Shown one piece after another: positions 8,001 to 13,342 of a stretch of 13,665 nucleotides of DNA. Source of the stretch: Christensenella sp. UBA4636. GTDB lineage: Bacteria; Bacillota; Clostridia; Christensenellales; Borkfalkiaceae. Position numbers and translations under genes: made by a program. Positions within the stretch are counted from its first letter, which is position 1. Each line of letters begins with the position of its first letter. Under the pieces are notes generated by a model. The model made no database searches, was not told where the DNA came from, and saw only the letters and a program-made list of their open reading frames with translations. Location: NCBI GenBank assembly GCA_002405915.1, contig DHMS01000037.1:1-13665 (forward strand), written 5' to 3'.

Positions 8001-8786
8001 AGATTTTTCCTTGTCCGTAAATCCGTCGGTCAGAAAATCGAACGGGTCGTCTTTTTTTGAAGTATCGCCCGATTGGTCGTCCGTTTCCATAAGCGTGGAA
8101 CGGCGGAAAAGCTCGTCAAGGTCTACGCTGCCGCTACTCTTGCCGTCGCCCTCTTCTTCGTCATCGTCGTCCGAACTATCGGAACCGGAAGAGGCTTGAC
8201 TTGCCGTAACGGATGAGGAAAGTTGAGCGAGGATATCGTCTAACGAAGCGGGACTAACAGCGCCCTCTTTGCCCACGCCGTCCGGCGCAATGTCCTGCGC
8301 GGTGTACGGCAGTTTGCCGAGGACGAAGTCGGAATATTCCGCAAATTCCGCTCTGTCGGGGTCGTTGAGCGGCGTGCCTTGCTTTCTCAATGCGTGCGCC
8401 ATGTACGCGAACAACACGGGCGCGAAATCGCGGCAAGCGATAAGGCACAAACAGTACATATCGTAAGCCGAAACGTAGCTTCCGCAACCCTCGGAAAGGG
8501 AATAAAAATATCTCACTTCGTCGCTTACGTCCACGCCGTTTTCCGCGTCGTAAAAATCCGCAAGGCGGGTGTGCGCCATTATTAGCGTAGTATCTTCAAG
8601 CGGCATTATCGACAAAAGCTTTTTCACGGCTTCGCTGTCGTCTTTCACGTGTCCTTTCACGATATTCGCAGCAAAATTACAAGCCGCGATAAGGTATTTT
8701 ATCGGCGTAAGCTTGTTTTCTCGCTCGCCCCCGCCGAACTCTCGCGCGGCGGCACAAAGCTTAAAGAATAATTCGTTGTCCGTCAT
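5088..8786 (-). CDS. Fusion protease: Clp-type AAA+, receiver-like domain, FtsH-type AAA+ and M41 peptidase
   Basis: A 1232-residue soluble protein; ATG at 8786 follows GAGAGG at the right spacing. Residues 1-158 are helical and vaguely like a Clp N-domain. Residues 195-275 are an acidic, Ser-rich linker. Residues 295-600 form a ClpA/ClpB D2-type AAA+ module: GQDAAV (304-309), Walker A GPPGVGKT (339-346), DMSEY, Walker B ILFDEIEKAH (404-413), sensor 1 TTNAG, Arg finger Arg496, sensor 2 Arg557. Residues 613-745 resemble a receiver domain. Residues 803-1060 are an FtsH-type AAA+ module: GPPGTGKT (847-854), pore loop YVG (880-882), Walker B FIDEID (904-909). Residues 1061-1232 are the M41 zinc protease, with HESGH (1071-1075) and Asp1147 as the expected third ligand. 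The transmembrane helices usual in FtsH are absent. By inference it unfolds and degrades cytosolic substrates. The family fusion is not one I recognise. Confidence 0.9.
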   Translation of the reverse strand: MTDNELFFKLCAAAREFGGGERENKLTPIKYLIAACNFAANIVKGHVKDDSEAVKKLLSIMPLEDTTLIMAHTRLADFYDAENGVDVSDEVRYFYSLSEGCGSYVSAYDMYCLCLIACRDFAPVLFAYMAHALRKQGTPLNDPDRAEFAEYSDFVLGKLPYTAQDIAPDGVGKEGAVSPASLDDILAQLSSSVTASQASSGSDSSDDDDEEEGDGKSSGSVDLDELFRRSTLMETDDQSGDTSKKDDPFDFLTDGFTDKEKSTGTAKPKKKPQKNNKIGASGLADLVEKVKKAQNELLKDIFGQDAAVNTFIGGYFNAEFNRITATKTKQPRGVFLFAGPPGVGKTFLAEKSAEVLNLPFRRFDMSEYSDKESNFEFAGSDKVYKNGSEGNVTGFVAKNPNAVILFDEIEKAHLNIIHLFLQIIDAGRLRDNYTDEEVSFADTIIIFTTNAGKQLYEDDAVGKLSSIAKKTITKALGADINPVTGAPMFPQAIISRLAANNVVMMDKMSAFNLEKIARNQIEDAVNNFSKNTGIDIKVDDRVYSAIMFAEGGAADARTVKGKAKTFLARELYETLRLADDSAVDVRKLKEIDFTIELPKDGAARELFVNDEQPAVLVFAEDDIASSFAAKGIDVYSTTDATYAFEILKTRPISLILTDITVGLLKYDEKVMNIEDMRGKGYDFLSGVLASFSETPCYLIQNPEKRIGNDEMLTFTGMGVRGEFEVPSSAAAFKKRVTFECEKLHRQKSMLSLAKSNRVLSFDTRQTVSADGDKITIALYDFRLALSLDAEDNSHVLTGARKPTTKFDDVIGAADAKGELRYFVEYLKNPERFMGRGVKAPRGVLLYGPPGTGKTMLAKAMAGESDVTFISAEGNEFLKRYVGEGPQAVHELFRSARKYAPCILFIDEIDAIGVSRNASASEGAAATLTSFLTEMDGFRTDPKKPVFVLAATNSSLDENSPRSLDGALLRRFDRRILIDLPNLDDREKYLRLSVERHPIIGISEEEIRSIARRSVSMSLADLESVVELAMRDCIKASLDLVDDHAFDEAFEAYRSGDKKKWDEETVLRTARHESGHAVISLLAGNCPSYLTIVSRGDFGGYMQKDDVEKFGYTRKELLDEIRVCLGGRAAELVCYGDEDGVTTGPSSDLRQATYLAKRLVGTYGMDEDFGLAVMDEADFKDKETRAKINEILKGELQKAVELISENRILLDRMVTELLAKNHLSADEIKLLSK

Positions 8787-8863
8787 TTCAACCTCTCTTT
8801 CGTTACCGAGTTTTTATCCGTTTCGGAAAGCATAACGCGGTAATAAGAATTCATTATGTATAT

Positions 8864-8892
8864 ATAATATCATAAAATCTCGCGATTTTCAA
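8864..8892 (-). promoter_or_regulatory. Promoter of the fusion protease gene
   Basis: On the minus strand TTGAAA (8892-8887) and TATTAT (8869-8864) are 17 bases apart, giving a start near 8857 and a leader of about 70 bases. No CIRCE or CtsR heat-shock operator was recognised nearby. Confidence 0.6.
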
Positions 8893-8962
8893 TAATTATT
8901 TAAATCTTTTTACAAGAATTTTATTTTTTTGTGGTTTCGCTTAGAAAAGCGGTCAATATTTC

Positions 8963-9002
8963 TATTTCGGAAAAAGGCTATATACTACGGTTTTTCGAAA
9001 TA
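8963..9002 (+). repeat. 40-bp imperfect palindrome, copy A
   Basis: The left arm TATTTCGGAAAAA faces the right arm TTTTTCGAAATA around a TATATA-containing centre. It matches copy D (10526-10565) at 38 of 40 positions, in the same orientation, on the far side of the ATPase gene. Confidence 0.8.
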
Positions 9003-9065
9003 TAAATTATTTTGCTTAATTTACACAGTCGTCGACCCGGCTTCTTTAGTAACTTTATATACAGT

Positions 9066-9105
9066 CATTCCGAAAAAAGCCGATATATTACAGTTTTCCG
9101 AAACA
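9066..9105 (+). repeat. 40-bp imperfect palindrome, copy B
   Basis: Same length and arm pattern as copy A (CGAAAAAA left, TTTTCCGAAA right). It matches copy A at 31 of 40 positions in the same orientation. Confidence 0.7.
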
Positions 9106-9122
9106 GAGTTTTCTTTTTTTAC

Positions 9123-9152
9123 TTGACATATCGGCTTAAATCGTGTTATACT
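9123..9152 (+). promoter_or_regulatory. Promoter of the DUF4143 ATPase gene
   Basis: A perfect TTGACA (9123-9128), an 18-base spacer and TATACT (9147-9152). The next base begins palindrome copy C, so the predicted transcription start lies inside that palindrome. Confidence 0.75.
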
Positions 9153-9192
9153 TATTCCGAGAAAATGTAGTATACAGCAATTTTCCGAAATA
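9153..9192 (-). repeat. 40-bp imperfect palindrome, copy C (inverted, at the transcription start)
   Basis: Its reverse complement matches copy A at 33 of 40 positions, better than the direct reading. It runs from the end of the -10 box to the ribosome binding site of the ATPase gene, an operator-like position. Confidence 0.75.
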
Positions 9193-9204
9193 GGAGTTAA
9201 GCAT

Positions 9205-10497
9205 ATGGAATTATCAATCAAACGCGACGAGTACCTAAAAAAACTGATAAACAAGAGAGAAAACGGGGCGATAAAAGTAATCACGGGGCTAAGGCGGTCG
9301 GGAAAAAGTTACCTTTTGTTCGATATTTTTTACAACTACCTTTTATCCGAAAAGATACCCGAAAAAAGGATAATAAGGATTGCGCTCGACAACGAAAAAA
9401 ACGCGGCTTTGCGCGACCCCGATAAGCTTTCGGAATTTCTTTATTCTAAAATAACCGACGAAAAGCACACGTTTTTCGTACTTCTCGACGAAATACAGTT
9501 TGCAATATCAAAAGAAGAGTTGAAAAGCAATCAACCGCTAAAAATTTACGGCATATTGAACGGGCTTCTTTCGCTTAAAAACGTGGATATTTACGTTACC
9601 GGCAGTAACTCGAAGTTTCTCTCTTCCGACATATCAACGGAATTTCGCGGACGCGGCGACGAGGTGCATGTCAACCCGCTTTCGCTTAGCGAATTCTTTT
9701 CCGTTTATAACGGGAATAAATACGAAGCGTGGGAAGAATATTCTTTATACGGCGGCATGCCGAGGCTTTTCGCTTTGAAAACCGACGAGGAAAAAACCAA
9801 GTATTTATCGGACTTATTCAAGGAAACTTACGTCAAAGACATTTCGGAACGTTACAATTTGCGCTCCGACGTGGTTTTGGACACGCTAATAGACGTTCTC
9901 GCCTCTTCCATAGGGTCGTTAAACAACGCGACGAAGATAGCCAAAACCTTTGAATCAAACGGGATAAAAACTTCCGACAAGACCGTTAACTCGTATATAG
10001 AGTACCTTGAGGACGCCTTTTTGATAAGAAAATCTCGACGATACGACATTAAAGGGCGCAAGTATATAAATTCGCCTTTCAAATTTTACTTTTCCGACGT
10101 AGGACTGAGAAACGCAAGGCTTAATTTCCGCCAACAAGAACCAACGCATATTATGGAAAACATAATCTACAACGAACTTATCTACCGCGGCTTTAACGTA
10201 GACGTGGGGATTGTCGACTATTACCCGAAAGAAAGCGACGGCAAGCAACACAGAAAAACCGCCGAAGTCGATTTCGTTTGCAACAAAGGAAGCAAACGTT
10301 ACTATATACAATCGGCATATTCCATACCGACCGTCGAAAAAATGCGACAAGAAGAAACTTCGCTCGACAAAATCGGGGATTCGTTTAAAAAAATAATCGT
10401 AACCGCCGATATAGCAAAGCCTTGGCAAAACGAAAAAGGACACACGATTATCAATGTGATAGACTTCCTTTTAAACCCCGCAAGCCTTGATTTTTGA
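9205..10497 (+). CDS. AAA_14/DUF4143 family ATPase
   Basis: A 430-residue protein of the COG1373 type. The N-terminal AAA+ domain has Walker A GLRRSGKS (28-35), Walker B FVLLDEIQ (91-98), a sensor-like VTGSNSKFL (131-139) and the FRGRG stretch (147-151) with the usual Arg finger position. A winged-helix-like middle ends in YLEDAFLI (266-273). The C-terminal DUF4143 domain shows FSDVGLRNA (296-304), HIMENIIYNELIYRG (315-329), AEVDFVCN (353-360) and YIQSAY (367-372), a PD-(D/E)XK-like arrangement that may or may not be catalytic. The AGGAG at 9192-9196 sets the start. Genes of this family are often present in many paralogous copies and their role is unclear. Four copies of a 40-bp palindrome surround it. 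Confidence 0.9.
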   Translation: MELSIKRDEYLKKLINKRENGAIKVITGLRRSGKSYLLFDIFYNYLLSEKIPEKRIIRIALDNEKNAALRDPDKLSEFLYSKITDEKHTFFVLLDEIQFAISKEELKSNQPLKIYGILNGLLSLKNVDIYVTGSNSKFLSSDISTEFRGRGDEVHVNPLSLSEFFSVYNGNKYEAWEEYSLYGGMPRLFALKTDEEKTKYLSDLFKETYVKDISERYNLRSDVVLDTLIDVLASSIGSLNNATKIAKTFESNGIKTSDKTVNSYIEYLEDAFLIRKSRRYDIKGRKYINSPFKFYFSDVGLRNARLNFRQQEPTHIMENIIYNELIYRGFNVDVGIVDYYPKESDGKQHRKTAEVDFVCNKGSKRYYIQSAYSIPTVEKMRQEETSLDKIGDSFKKIIVTADIAKPWQNEKGHTIINVIDFLLNPASLDF

Positions 10498-10525
10498 TTT
10501 TCGTTTTTAAATTTGTATTGCTTTT

Positions 10526-10565
10526 TATTTCGGGAAAAGGCTATATACTACGGTTTTCCGAAATA
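10526..10565 (+). repeat. 40-bp imperfect palindrome, copy D
   Basis: It differs from copy A at only 2 of 40 positions. It lies 29 bases after the ATPase stop codon, so A and D bracket the gene. As RNA it would form a 12-bp stem with a one-base bulge, so it may also help end transcription. Confidence 0.8.
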
Positions 10566-10598
10566 AAAACTTGTACGACCGCACAAAATCGGCGGTCG
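10565..10598 (-). terminator. Candidate terminator of the metallopeptidase gene
   Basis: A 7-bp stem CGACCGC/GCGGTCG (10576-10582 with 10592-10598) lies just past the stop codon of the minus-strand gene. On that strand a short spacer and five T follow. The stem is short and the T-run is not adjacent, so the call is tentative. Confidence 0.4.
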
Positions 10599-10605
10599 AA
10601 AGCGT

Positions 10606-11268
10606 TTACAAATAATTCATTACGGCGGCGCGGAGTTTTAAAACTCGTTCAGCCTCTTTATAATCGGGGCAGATTGACTTGACCAAAGCGTAAAAGCGCG
10701 CGGAATGGTTTTTTTCACGCGTGTGGCAAAGCTCATGACAAATAACGTAATCGACGACGGAGGGCGGCATAAAGACGAGCGCGCGCGAAAAGTTGAGCGT
10801 ATCGCCCGCGCCGCAAGACCCCCACCTCGTTTTTGCGGAAGTTATCGAAATTCCTTTGTACCTTAGTCCGTTTTTCGCCGCAATCTCTTCCGTTCTCGGC
10901 AGTATATAAGAACGCAACAGTTTGTAAATGAGCTTTTCGAAAGCCGGTTTTTCTAAGCCCGAAGGCAAAACTATTTCGTTTTCCGTCAAAAATGCGCGTT
11001 TTTCGGGCGTTATGCGGACGGTGTATTCGTTGCCTAAAAGTTCGATTTTCGCGCCGTTTTCAAGCGAAAAAGCGTTTTCCGCGTTACTCCTTTTTACCCG
11101 TTCCGCCGTGCGCAAAATCCATTCGCGCTTCTTAAAAACGAAGTCCTTAATCGCGCTTTCGGGGTATCTAAGCGGCGCGCGAACGACGACCGAGCCGTCC
11201 CGCTCGACTATTATGGAAACAGTTCTTCTGCGGCTTCTTATTATTTTGTAGCTTATCTCGTTATCCAT
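10606..11268 (-). CDS. YgjP/SprT-like zinc metallopeptidase (DUF45, M48-like)
   Basis: A 220-residue soluble protein. The N-terminus (YKIIRSRRRTVSIIV, then RAPLRYP) is the usual opening of the YgjP/DUF45 family. TRWGSC (147-152) is its conserved signature. HELCH (178-182) gives the HExxH zinc and catalytic residues, and His188 is the likely third ligand (HELCHTREKNH). Length and ends are complete for the family. Substrate is unknown; annotation pipelines usually call these M48-family metallopeptidases. The start is unusual: a consensus promoter ends 7 bases before the ATG, leaving almost no leader and no visible ribosome binding site. It is divergent from the membrane protein gene at 11451. 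Confidence 0.9.
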   Translation of the reverse strand: MDNEISYKIIRSRRRTVSIIVERDGSVVVRAPLRYPESAIKDFVFKKREWILRTAERVKRSNAENAFSLENGAKIELLGNEYTVRITPEKRAFLTENEIVLPSGLEKPAFEKLIYKLLRSYILPRTEEIAAKNGLRYKGISITSAKTRWGSCGAGDTLNFSRALVFMPPSVVDYVICHELCHTREKNHSARFYALVKSICPDYKEAERVLKLRAAVMNYL

Positions 11269-11275
11269 GTCTTAA

Positions 11276-11304
11276 ATATTAAAACTTTTATTTTAGGCTG
11301 TCAA
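11276..11304 (-). promoter_or_regulatory. Promoter giving a probable leaderless transcript
   Basis: On the minus strand a perfect TTGACA (11304-11299), 17-base spacer and TAATAT (11281-11276). Only 7 bases separate the -10 box from the ATG at 11268, so transcription should begin at or within a base or two of the start codon. Confidence 0.55.
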
Positions 11305-11358
11305 CAAAAACTTCAACGAATAATCGATTGTTGTGCAATATTCTTTTATCAAAATGTA

Positions 11359-11387
11359 TTGACACGGGTGTTTTTATGTGATAGAAT
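11359..11387 (+). promoter_or_regulatory. Promoter of the four-helix membrane protein gene
   Basis: A perfect TTGACA (11359-11364), 17-base spacer and TAGAAT (11382-11387), giving a leader of about 55 bases. It is divergent from the metallopeptidase promoter, with about 55 bases between their -35 boxes. Confidence 0.75.
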
Positions 11388-11450
11388 ATAAGCACAAAAA
11401 AAATTTAAGCCGCATTGCACAAAAGCTTTGCGACGGGAGGAACAATTTTT

Positions 11451-11969
11451 ATGGCTAAGAGAAAGGGAACTAACCTAACTCAAATCGTAACCGCCGCGGC
11501 GGTTCTGCTCGGAATCGTTGCCATAGCAATGATTTTCGTACCGACAATCGGTATTAAAGACAGCGAAACAACATTTACCGGTTTGCAACTTGCTTTCGGC
11601 TACACAAAATCGGTAGATGCCGGTCTTGTATCTATCACAGTCACCTACTTTGAATTTTCATTTATGAATCTTCTCACCTACATTCTTGCTCTTGCGGGTA
11701 CCGTTGTTGCGTTGATGGGTCTCATCAAAAACAGCTTTGCTTCCGGTCTTTTCCGCATCATTGCCGCAGCTTGCTTCATCGTTTCCGGCGTATTCTTCTT
11801 TATGGCTCTCAACTTCTGTATTCCCAACACAACTGCTACGGAAGCATTTAAACTCATTGGAGACATTAAAAGCAACGGCGTTCTTGCAGTAGGCGCGTAC
11901 ATCGGCGGAATTACCGCGATAATCGCAGGCGTTTGCGAACTCTTGTCCGTATTCGTTTTCAACAAGTAA
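11451..11969 (+). CDS. Unrecognised four-helix membrane protein
   Basis: A 172-residue protein. The ATG at 11451 is chosen over an in-frame ATG at 11415 because GGGAGG lies a few bases upstream and the product then starts with a short basic cytosolic end (MAKRKG). Four hydrophobic segments are visible at about 10-32, 70-93, 100-122 and 144-168. The loop between the first two (35-68) is polar, with Thr, Asp and Gly. I see no catalytic motif, transporter signature or lipobox. Similar short four-helix proteins of unknown role are common in Clostridia. It stands alone, with its own promoter and terminator. Confidence 0.8.
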   Translation: MAKRKGTNLTQIVTAAAVLLGIVAIAMIFVPTIGIKDSETTFTGLQLAFGYTKSVDAGLVSITVTYFEFSFMNLLTYILALAGTVVALMGLIKNSFASGLFRIIAAACFIVSGVFFFMALNFCIPNTTATEAFKLIGDIKSNGVLAVGAYIGGITAIIAGVCELLSVFVFNK

Positions 11970-11998
11970 TTTGCTCGAAAAACTAAAAAGATTTTTTG

Positions 11999-12045
11999 CC
12001 CGAGGTTTTTGGCGTTCCGTTCGCCTTGCCCTCGGGTATTTTTTT
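11999..12045 (+). terminator. Intrinsic terminator after the membrane protein gene
   Basis: CCCGAGG (11999-12005) pairs with CCTCGGG (12030-12036), with a smaller GGCG/CGCC stem inside, and a run of seven T follows at 12039-12045. Confidence 0.8.
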
Positions 12046-12080
12046 ACGCTCTAACGGCTAACCGCGAATTTAGGCGTGAG

Positions 12081-12106
12081 AAAAGGGAACCGCTTTTGCG
12101 ATTCCC
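12081..12106 (-). terminator. Intrinsic terminator of the rplM-rpsI operon
   Basis: On the minus strand a 9-bp stem (12106-12098 with 12093-12085, one G-U pair) with a 4-base loop is followed by four T. It lies 30 bases past the rpsI stop. Confidence 0.85.
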
Positions 12107-12135
12107 TCGGGTTTTTGAATATTCGATAATAAAGA

Positions 12136-12546
12136 TTATCTCTTGGAGAATTGAGGAGCGCGACGAGCTTTCTTCAAGCCGTATTTCTTTCTTTCCTTCA
12201 TTCTCGGGTCTCTCGTTAAGAAGCCTTCCTTTTTAACAACGGTGCGAAGTTCGGGTTCCGCAACGATTAAGGCTCTTGCAACGCCGTGACGGATTGCGCC
12301 CGCCTGACCGGTGTAGCCGCCGCCCTTAACGTTTACGAAAACGTCGTAAGCGGTTTCCTTGCCGGTAAGGGTAAGGGGTTGCTTGATAACGTATTTAACG
12401 GTTTCGGACGGGCAGTACTCGTCGATACCTCTGTCGTTAATGATGATGGTGCCGTTGCCGCCCGGGATAAGGCGAACTCTCGCGACGGCTTTCTTTCTTC
12501 TGCCGGTTCCCCAGTACTGAACCTTTTTCGCAACTTTCTTTGCCAT
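12136..12546 (-). CDS. rpsI: 30S ribosomal protein S9 (uS9)
   Basis: A 136-residue protein with all S9 landmarks: YWGTGRRKKAVARVRL near the N-terminus (11-26), the NVKGGGYTGQAGAIRHGVARAL core (about 72-93), and the basic tail ending RRAPQFSKR, the C-terminal SKR that reaches the P-site tRNA in the 30S subunit. An AAGGAGG (12562-12556) overlaps the stop codon of rplM and sits 9 bases from the ATG. The 14-base gap to rplM shows a two-gene operon, the normal bacterial arrangement. Length and both ends are complete. Confidence 0.98.
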   Translation of the reverse strand: MAKKVAKKVQYWGTGRRKKAVARVRLIPGGNGTIIINDRGIDEYCPSETVKYVIKQPLTLTGKETAYDVFVNVKGGGYTGQAGAIRHGVARALIVAEPELRTVVKKEGFLTRDPRMKERKKYGLKKARRAPQFSKR

Positions 12547-12560
12547 ATTAAAAGTCCTCC

Positions 12561-12995
12561 TTACTTATTGATAACAAGCGTTTCGGGCTTCTGAGCCGCT
12601 TGCTTATGTTCCGCGCCCTTGTAGGTGCGAAGTTTTTTGAGCATTTGTCTGCCGAGGCTGTTTTTGGGAAGCATGCCTTTGACGGTTTCGTAAATAAGAG
12701 TATCGCTCTTTTTAGCAATCATTTCGCCGTAGGGAGTCTGCTTTAAACCGCCGATGTAACCGGTGTAGTAGGTGTAAAGCTTCTTTTCGGCTTTCTTACC
12801 CGTCAAAGCGACCTTGTCGCAGTTAACGATGATAACGTAATCTCCGCAATCGACGTTCGGCGTGAAAGTCGGTTTGTTTTTACCTCTTAAAATTGCCGCG
12901 ACCTGCGACGCAAGACGACCGAGCGGAATGCCGGCGGCGTCTACGACGTACCATTTTCTTTCGACGGTGGCGGCGTTTGCCATATATGTCTTCAT
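12561..12995 (-). CDS. rplM: 50S ribosomal protein L13 (uL13)
   Basis: A 144-residue protein: MKTYMANAATVERKWYVVDA, then GRLASQVAAILRGKNKPTF, NCDKVALTGKKAEKK, YYTGYIGG and the MLPKNSLGRQMLKKLRTY region (about 108-128) are all classic L13. L13 is an early-assembling protein of the large subunit. The reading frame is open 36 codons further upstream, but the ATG at 12995 is chosen because ACGGAG lies 6-7 bases before it and the family begins with this MKTYMAN stretch. The upstream open frame is the untranslated leader. It is the first gene of the operon with rpsI. Confidence 0.98.
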   Translation of the reverse strand: MKTYMANAATVERKWYVVDAAGIPLGRLASQVAAILRGKNKPTFTPNVDCGDYVIIVNCDKVALTGKKAEKKLYTYYTGYIGGLKQTPYGEMIAKKSDTLIYETVKGMLPKNSLGRQMLKKLRTYKGAEHKQAAQKPETLVINK

Positions 12996-13088
12996 AGTAT
13001 TCTCCGTAAAAATTTGTTTTGTATAAAGACCTACGCTCAAAAACCGAGGGGCTAATTCGCCTTTCAAACGGCAGGACTCTACGTTAGC
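12996..13088 (-). ncRNA. Candidate L13 leader (ribosomal protein autoregulatory RNA)
   Basis: The untranslated region of rplM is about 92 bases and begins, on the minus strand, with a GGGCTAA arm that pairs with TTAGCCC around a stem-loop containing GCC/GGC. Structured L13 leaders are known upstream of rplM in Firmicutes and are thought to bind L13 and repress the operon. I match this by position and by the long stem only, not by a consensus alignment. Confidence 0.5.
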
Positions 13089-13094
13089 CCTAAA

Positions 13095-13123
13095 ATGATA
13101 CACGATAAATATATTTATGTCAA
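13095..13123 (-). promoter_or_regulatory. Promoter of the rplM-rpsI operon
   Basis: On the minus strand a perfect TTGACA (13123-13118), 17-base spacer and TATCAT (13100-13095). Transcription would start near 13088. Confidence 0.75.
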
Positions 13124-13278
13124 GCGTTTTTTATTGTTTTTCAAAAAAAATTACACTCTTTAAGCTTTGCTTTCGCGTTTTTGGTCGGCGAAAAAGTCAA
13201 TTTTTAGCTTTAAAAGTGACGAAACGACGAAATAATCGCGCTTTATGCGTTAAGCGAAAATTTATTTTGCGTATTTTA

Positions 13279-13308
13279 TTGACATAAAGCCCCTCGGTAA
13301 AGTATAAT
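13279..13308 (+). promoter_or_regulatory. Promoter of the Cys-cluster acidic protein gene
   Basis: Perfect TTGACA (13279-13284) and perfect TATAAT (13303-13308) with an 18-base spacer, the strongest hexamer pair in the window, suggesting high expression. Confidence 0.75.
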
Positions 13309-13342
13309 GAAAAGACGATAAAAAACCTCAAGGGGTGAACAC

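Noticed and set aside
5617..8199. Several plus-strand frames of 76-185 codons inside the fusion protease gene
   Set aside because: All lie opposite conserved AAA+ and M41 motifs and have no start signals; they are antisense shadows.
8963..9192. CRISPR array
   Set aside because: The repeats are imperfect, one is inverted, spacing is irregular, and the best-matching pair is 1.5 kb apart with a gene between; no cas genes.
8929..9284. Two short ORFs on opposite strands upstream of the ATPase
   Set aside because: They consist largely of the 40-bp palindromes read as codons and have no ribosome binding sites.
11415..11450. Upstream ATG for the four-helix membrane protein
   Set aside because: It lacks a ribosome binding site, while the ATG at 11451 has GGGAGG and a typical basic start before the first helix.
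12996..13103. 36-residue N-terminal extension of L13
   Set aside because: The family starts at the MKTYMAN stretch, which has its own ribosome binding site, and the extension overlaps the structured leader.
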